A stretch of 64,000 nucleotides of DNA, from NCBI GenBank assembly GCA_035235625.1, contig CP141149.1, positions 33,659,753 to 33,723,752 of the forward strand, read 5' to 3'. Below the pieces are notes generated by a model. The model was not told the origin of the DNA. It ran no database searches and saw nothing but the letters and a program-made list of their open reading frames with translations. The stretch is from Saururus chinensis. Taxonomy: Eukaryota > Streptophyta > Magnoliopsida > Piperales > Saururaceae. A program made the position numbers and the translations under genes. Positions 59,697 through 64,000 of this stretch are shown here, piece after piece; position 1 is the stretch's first letter; every line of letters begins with the position of its first letter.

Positions 59697-61340
59697 TTAG
59701 ATTCCATTTTGGAAAATAATATTCTTACTTTATTTTTTTATACTAAAAGTATTTGATTGGACTGAGAAAAGTAGATAATCTATTATCTTGTAAAATTTGC
59801 CTTTTTTTTTCTAATCTAACGTTGGAGTATGAATTTAGTGTAGAAAAAAATAGAGTAAAAATATCAGCATCTTTCAATTTTCTTGTTGTCAAAAATAAAA
59901 AAGGTTCTCTTTTCCAAATTTTGTCAGACAAATGAGAGAAAATTTTATTTATTATTAGGTTAAAACTTAAGTACGGGGAGCTACTAGCTAACTATGTCTG
60001 TGTTCATGTCTTGCTGTTTATAAAAAAAATGTTTATGTCTTGGCAAAGTTTACAACAATAATCTCGTGCCCATAGAGCCCAAGTGCCTAACCCACTACAG
60101 TAGCACCTGTTTATTTCAACAAAATAAGGAGATGGAGCAAAGAAGAGGCTCACCTAAATAGTGTGGCCGCAATTAAGAGTAGCAATTATGGCGATTGGGA
60201 ATAGTTATATGCTAAAATTAAATCCATCTTTGTCCTTATCGAAAATAAATATCTAAGGTCATCTTTGCTTTTTAATCAAATTTTTTTCAAAGGCGACTAT
60301 AAAAAAAAGCTATCATTATGAAATATAATAGTTAAACAAATAAAAATCTAAGGCCATAGCAATTAGCCATGGAGGGTAACCGAAAAATTTTAACATGTTA
60401 ATTGGAATCAATTTTTTGAGTTTTTTCCTCATTTGCCAAGCTCTCGCAATCCTATATGACTCCTATGTGAATTAAACAAAACAGTCGAAAAGAGGAATTG
60501 AAGGAAAAATAGTAGTTCATACATCTATGCGGGAAATTAAACTGCTCCAATGAAGTCTAATCCAACTATTTGAATAAAAAGATTTTTTATTGATTCTTCT
60601 AAATTATACATTTACAAACATAAAATGGAAATTAACATGTAAACCATAGTTGGGTGAATAATGAACTGGGCTAGCTCATGTTGGGAATCGAGACAGTGTG
60701 TGTTGGATATGAAATAGCTTGAGCTCGGGTTAGTTTTGTTATTTTCTTACCTTTAGAAATATGGTGATGAAAATCTTACTTGAAGTTTTGATGATCGAAT
60801 CAAGCAAATCGCTTTGTCCTTTAGATAAAATTTGCTTTAATGGTGCTTAGGACTATTGGCCTTCTACCTCGTAAGATAAGACGATCAACCACGTATTGTA
60901 GGAGCACCTCCAACACAGTATATATAGCGAGCCACAATATGCATGCTCTCAGATAAAGGAAAATAGAAGAAAATCTATAATAGGATTAATGCAGAAATTA
61001 TTTTTCATGATTTTATAGATAATCCTGTTGAAGACAACCTTTCCCGTTCAAATGGATGCGTCCATCCATACCATCCTACACAAAAAGCCAAACATAGTTT
61101 GGCTCAAAACCCAAAGCAAATGGAGCTCAAGCTCTTAGAATAAAATTGGCCTAAGTAAGTCAAAAGAACTAAATGCTTTTATAGAAGGAAAAAGTAAACA
61201 TGCGTTCGGGCTCACATGTGCCAACATGAACATGTCAGCTTAGGCATTACGAGTCATCAAATTGAAATTTGAAAATACACATTGATAGTGGGAATGATAG
61301 GTGATTTATATCTTGCCCACCTCATAAATAATGCACCATC

Positions 61341-64000
61341 TGTAATGACCCAGATTTTTCGGCGGTTTCTACTTGTTTTGTGAAAAATAAATCAAGTTGT
61401 CCCTTATATTTAATTTGTATTTGTTCCATATATGTATGTGTACGTGTGTTATGTTTGGAGCTTGAGTAAGTGGAGAGGTTTGCGTGTAAATTAAACCTTT
61501 GGCGTAAAGAGAAGGTTTCAACACACAACAAGGGGTTTTGCACCAAAAATACATTTTTGGCACGTAAGTCGAGGCTTTGGTGCATAAAATAAAGCTTCGC
61601 CGTGCAAAGGGAAGCTTCGGTGTGAAAAGAGTGGGCCTGAGGTTTATTAGCATTTGGGCGCATTAGAGGCGGCATGACTCGTGTACAGGAGCGGCAACGG
61701 GTAAAAAGAGATGCTGAGGTGTGAAAATATTGAAAAGTATATAAAGATTAAATTAAAACCATATAAAAGAATAGTGGATCGTGGCTTTCCAGCCACGACC
61801 ACTATTCATTCCAGAAACTCTAGTAAGAATTTCAGTCCGGGAAGAAAAACAAGGGCTTTTCCGGACCCTCCGTCGCGCCTCCTCCTTGGTCAGAATCAGT
61901 TGTTTCTTGCTGGATCTCGCTTCACCCGGCTGCCACGAGTCCGGTGGTACCAACTAGAGCTTCCGCCGTCACCTCCTTGCTCCTCCTCATGCTACCGGAA
62001 ATTTGCTCGGTTTACACCCTTTTGGCCGTTGGAGCGTCGGGGCTTCGTTTGGTAACCGTCGTGCGCCGTTTCTGGCCGGCCACCACCTCTCCACCCCTCC
62101 TCCGGTCAGAGGCTTCCTCCCCATGCCCTTCTTTCTCCTCTCCGACCTTCCTCCCATCCACCATCCCCTGTTTTTGCACCCAAAAGCTCACACCGGGAAG
62201 CAAGAACCTTGCTGTCCGGCGGTCGTGTGGCCTTGCCGGTGGCCATGGCTGGCCACCCTTACCTTGTTTCTCCTCCTCCCCACCTCTCTACCTTAAATCA
62301 CACCCCTCCAGCCCTTGTATGTGGGTTTTGGCCTCCAGAACCACGATTGTCGACCTCTACCCGGTACGGTTTTGGCTTCCAGCGATTCGCCACGTCGCCC
62401 GGTGGCTGACGGTGGAGCTAGACACCACACAGAATTTGGATTTGCATATCAGCCCTTTTGGGTGCAGTGTCCACCCCCGACCACCTCTTGTACATGTCAA
62501 CGGGAGGCACGGAGATCGATGGGTGTTGAATCGGGACCGGACCATTTCATCGTGTAAACCCCCGGCAAGCTTGCAGCACTTTCACACCCAGGGCAGCTCG
62601 TTTTATAGAAAGCGATGGTTGGGTTCGCCGAAGTTGCCACTGACGCCGCTACAGTTGTGAGCCCCGGCAACACTGTATGCCGGGGAAGCGAGGTAGGGGG
62701 CATTGAATTTGTAATTCCATCGTAGTGTGCTTGGTATGTTAGAACAAATGCTAGGGCCAATTTAATTACATGCTTCATAACGCGTAATGCTATGGATATC
62801 GTGTGTAATGGTGTGATATTAGCTTATGCTAATGCTAATTAAATGACATGTTATTGGCTTGACAAATTATGGATGTATAGGTTTGCAAGGTAATTATTTG
62901 CATGCTAGTAGGATAATTTGCTTGCATGCATATGCAATGGTTTATGCATATGATGGATGTGCTATAATCATAAGTAGGGTTTGGTTAGATGTGTGTGGAT
63001 GGACAAATACATACGGAATGGTGGATGTTTATATCAATGGTATCAATATGTGTACGCTTGATGGGTTGAAATTAGTTTGGATTGGATTAGGCTTTGATGC
63101 CATGAGCGGAAAGCTTCAGGGTTCTCGGGGAAAACAGACGTAGTTTTGAGTTTATTGAGAGACTTTATGATAGTATGATTTTAGAGGAAAATTACTCGCG
63201 CATAAAGTATTTAATTCAAACTGGAATGTTAAGTAAAACTAAAATGTTAACCTTATGAGTTTGAGACTTTAGTAGTTTGACGGATTAAGTTCCGTGGTTG
63301 AGCTAACCGGTGATTAATTGGCTAAGCATTTTTCTTGTCTAGCCATGGTGTGTATCCTGCAGGAGTTTGTCTGTGTGCTGTAATTAAGCCCAGACGGTTA
63401 ATGCTCTATTGAGATCACCGTATGATTCTGCCCTAGAGTGGCACTGTATGAATTCTGCCCAAAAGTGGCATTGGCACTATAAGACCCTAAAGTATGGGCA
63501 ATTGTATGACCCTAATGTGTGGCCGTTTATATTTGCACGCTCAGGTAAGTAGTATCATGGAACTACTCTTACCTATTTGATCCTGTGCCCCATGAGCATA
63601 GGTGTACTTTGCCTTCGGAAAAGTCCATGGCGTCTAGTACTCTCCGGAGGTTAAGGTGACGCCCCAGTGACATTCCTTTCCGTCGACGTTGGAGCTTATT
63701 AGTTTGATAATGAGCTCTAGGTGTCGATTGTGAGTGTATGTGTTGAGTATGACTGTAAGAGTATGACTGTAACTGTAAGAGTTAAGTAGGACTGTAAGTG
63801 TATGTACATGCATAGGATTGTGTGGTAAGATGGAACAAACATGAGTTCGTGATATGTATGTGGTTATGAGCATCATATTTTGATTTTGAGAGACTTTGAT
63901 TGCCATGTTTTGTTGCTTCATGTTATGTTTCATGAAGGCAACTACGTTTAGGCTTACAAGTTCATTGTTTAGAATTCCCCTACTGGGTATTTTCTACTGA
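61341..64000 (+). mobile_element. Ty3-gypsy LTR-like segment, cut by window end
   Basis: Begins TGTAATGACCCAGATTTTT and runs to the window edge. It contains a GC-rich patch (about 61850-62660) and then AT-rich sequence with short repeats such as TGTAAGAGTATGACTGTAACTGTAAG (63750-63780). The style resembles the long LTRs of plant Del/Tekay-type elements. Overlapping ORFs in the GC-rich patch occur in several frames with no recognisable domain. The primer-binding site and second LTR are not in view, so this is tentative. Confidence 0.45.

Larger units (their letters stand above)
54369..61340. other. gene-free, repeat-rich DNA
   Basis: About 7 kb without a supported gene. It holds several MITEs (separate entries), a short inverted-repeat element near 54865-54995 (GCTGTTTGACAAGTCATTT versus AATAACTTGGCAAACAGC), Stowaway-like pieces near 55210-55295, 56155-56345 and 58345-58440, and AT-rich DNA. 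Small ORFs at 59523-59935 lie in MITE or AT-rich sequence and are not believed. Confidence 0.5.

Noticed and set aside
61711-62778. ORF of 238 codons and its overlaps
   Set aside because: Same reason: GC-rich patch in LTR-like sequence, Pro/Ser-rich translation, no domain and no start context.
1-64000. CRISPR array, operon-like gene cluster or biosynthetic gene cluster
   Set aside because: Looked for regular spaced repeats and for linked pathway genes; none seen, and this is a plant nuclear sequence.

Overview
This window comes from a flowering-plant nuclear genome. The genes are intron-rich with GT-AG introns, the intergenic DNA is AT-rich, and the repeats are plant types: Ty3-gypsy chromovirus, Ty1-copia, TRIM, and Stowaway-, Harbinger- and Mutator-like MITEs. 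The encoded families (class II formin, RTNLB reticulon, non-phosphorylating GAPDH, LRL-type bHLH, defensin-like peptides) are also plant-specific or plant-typical. The sequence alone does not fix the species.

Layout. 1-7574 (+): last 14 exons of a class II formin, covering essentially the whole FH2 domain, with a TRIM element in one intron. 9777-12122 (+): complete nine-exon reticulon-like gene (RTNLB21 type). 12.1-18.4 kb: repeat-rich spacer. 18432-21362 (+): complete nine-exon NADP-dependent non-phosphorylating glyceraldehyde-3-phosphate dehydrogenase (GAPN/ALDH11). 21.2-26.8 kb: a tandem segmental duplication. Each unit carries the 3' end of the GAPN gene (intact in copy A, decayed in copy B) and one two-exon defensin-like gene on the minus strand. 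27.6-27.85 kb: decayed receptor-like kinase fragment. 27.8-40.4 kb: retrotransposon block with a copia LTR and primer-binding site, gypsy LTR-like DNA, one complete young chromovirus (32433-37994, LTRs about 99% identical, five in-frame stops) and a truncated copia gag-pro fragment. 42715-46467 (+): five-exon gene encoding a tandem array of Myb/SANT-like (transposase-derived) DNA-binding modules. 47594-49609 (+): seven-exon bHLH transcription factor of the LRL/RHL1 group. 53835-54368 (-): three-exon COA6-like CHCH protein for cytochrome c oxidase assembly. 54.4-64 kb: gene-free repeats, ending in another LTR-like segment cut by the window edge.

The single-copy genes do not form a pathway. The neighbourhood itself is informative: from memory, Arabidopsis has RTNLB21, the COA6-like gene and LRL3 side by side on chromosome 5 with FH13 nearby, and LRL1 next to GAPN on chromosome 2. 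This window seems to keep the ancestral order from which both Arabidopsis blocks derive. The least ordinary parts are the GAPN-tail/defensin duplication, the exon-aligned Myb/SANT array, and the 44-codon reticulon duplication that also copied a splice-donor-like sequence. No wholly new system was recognised.
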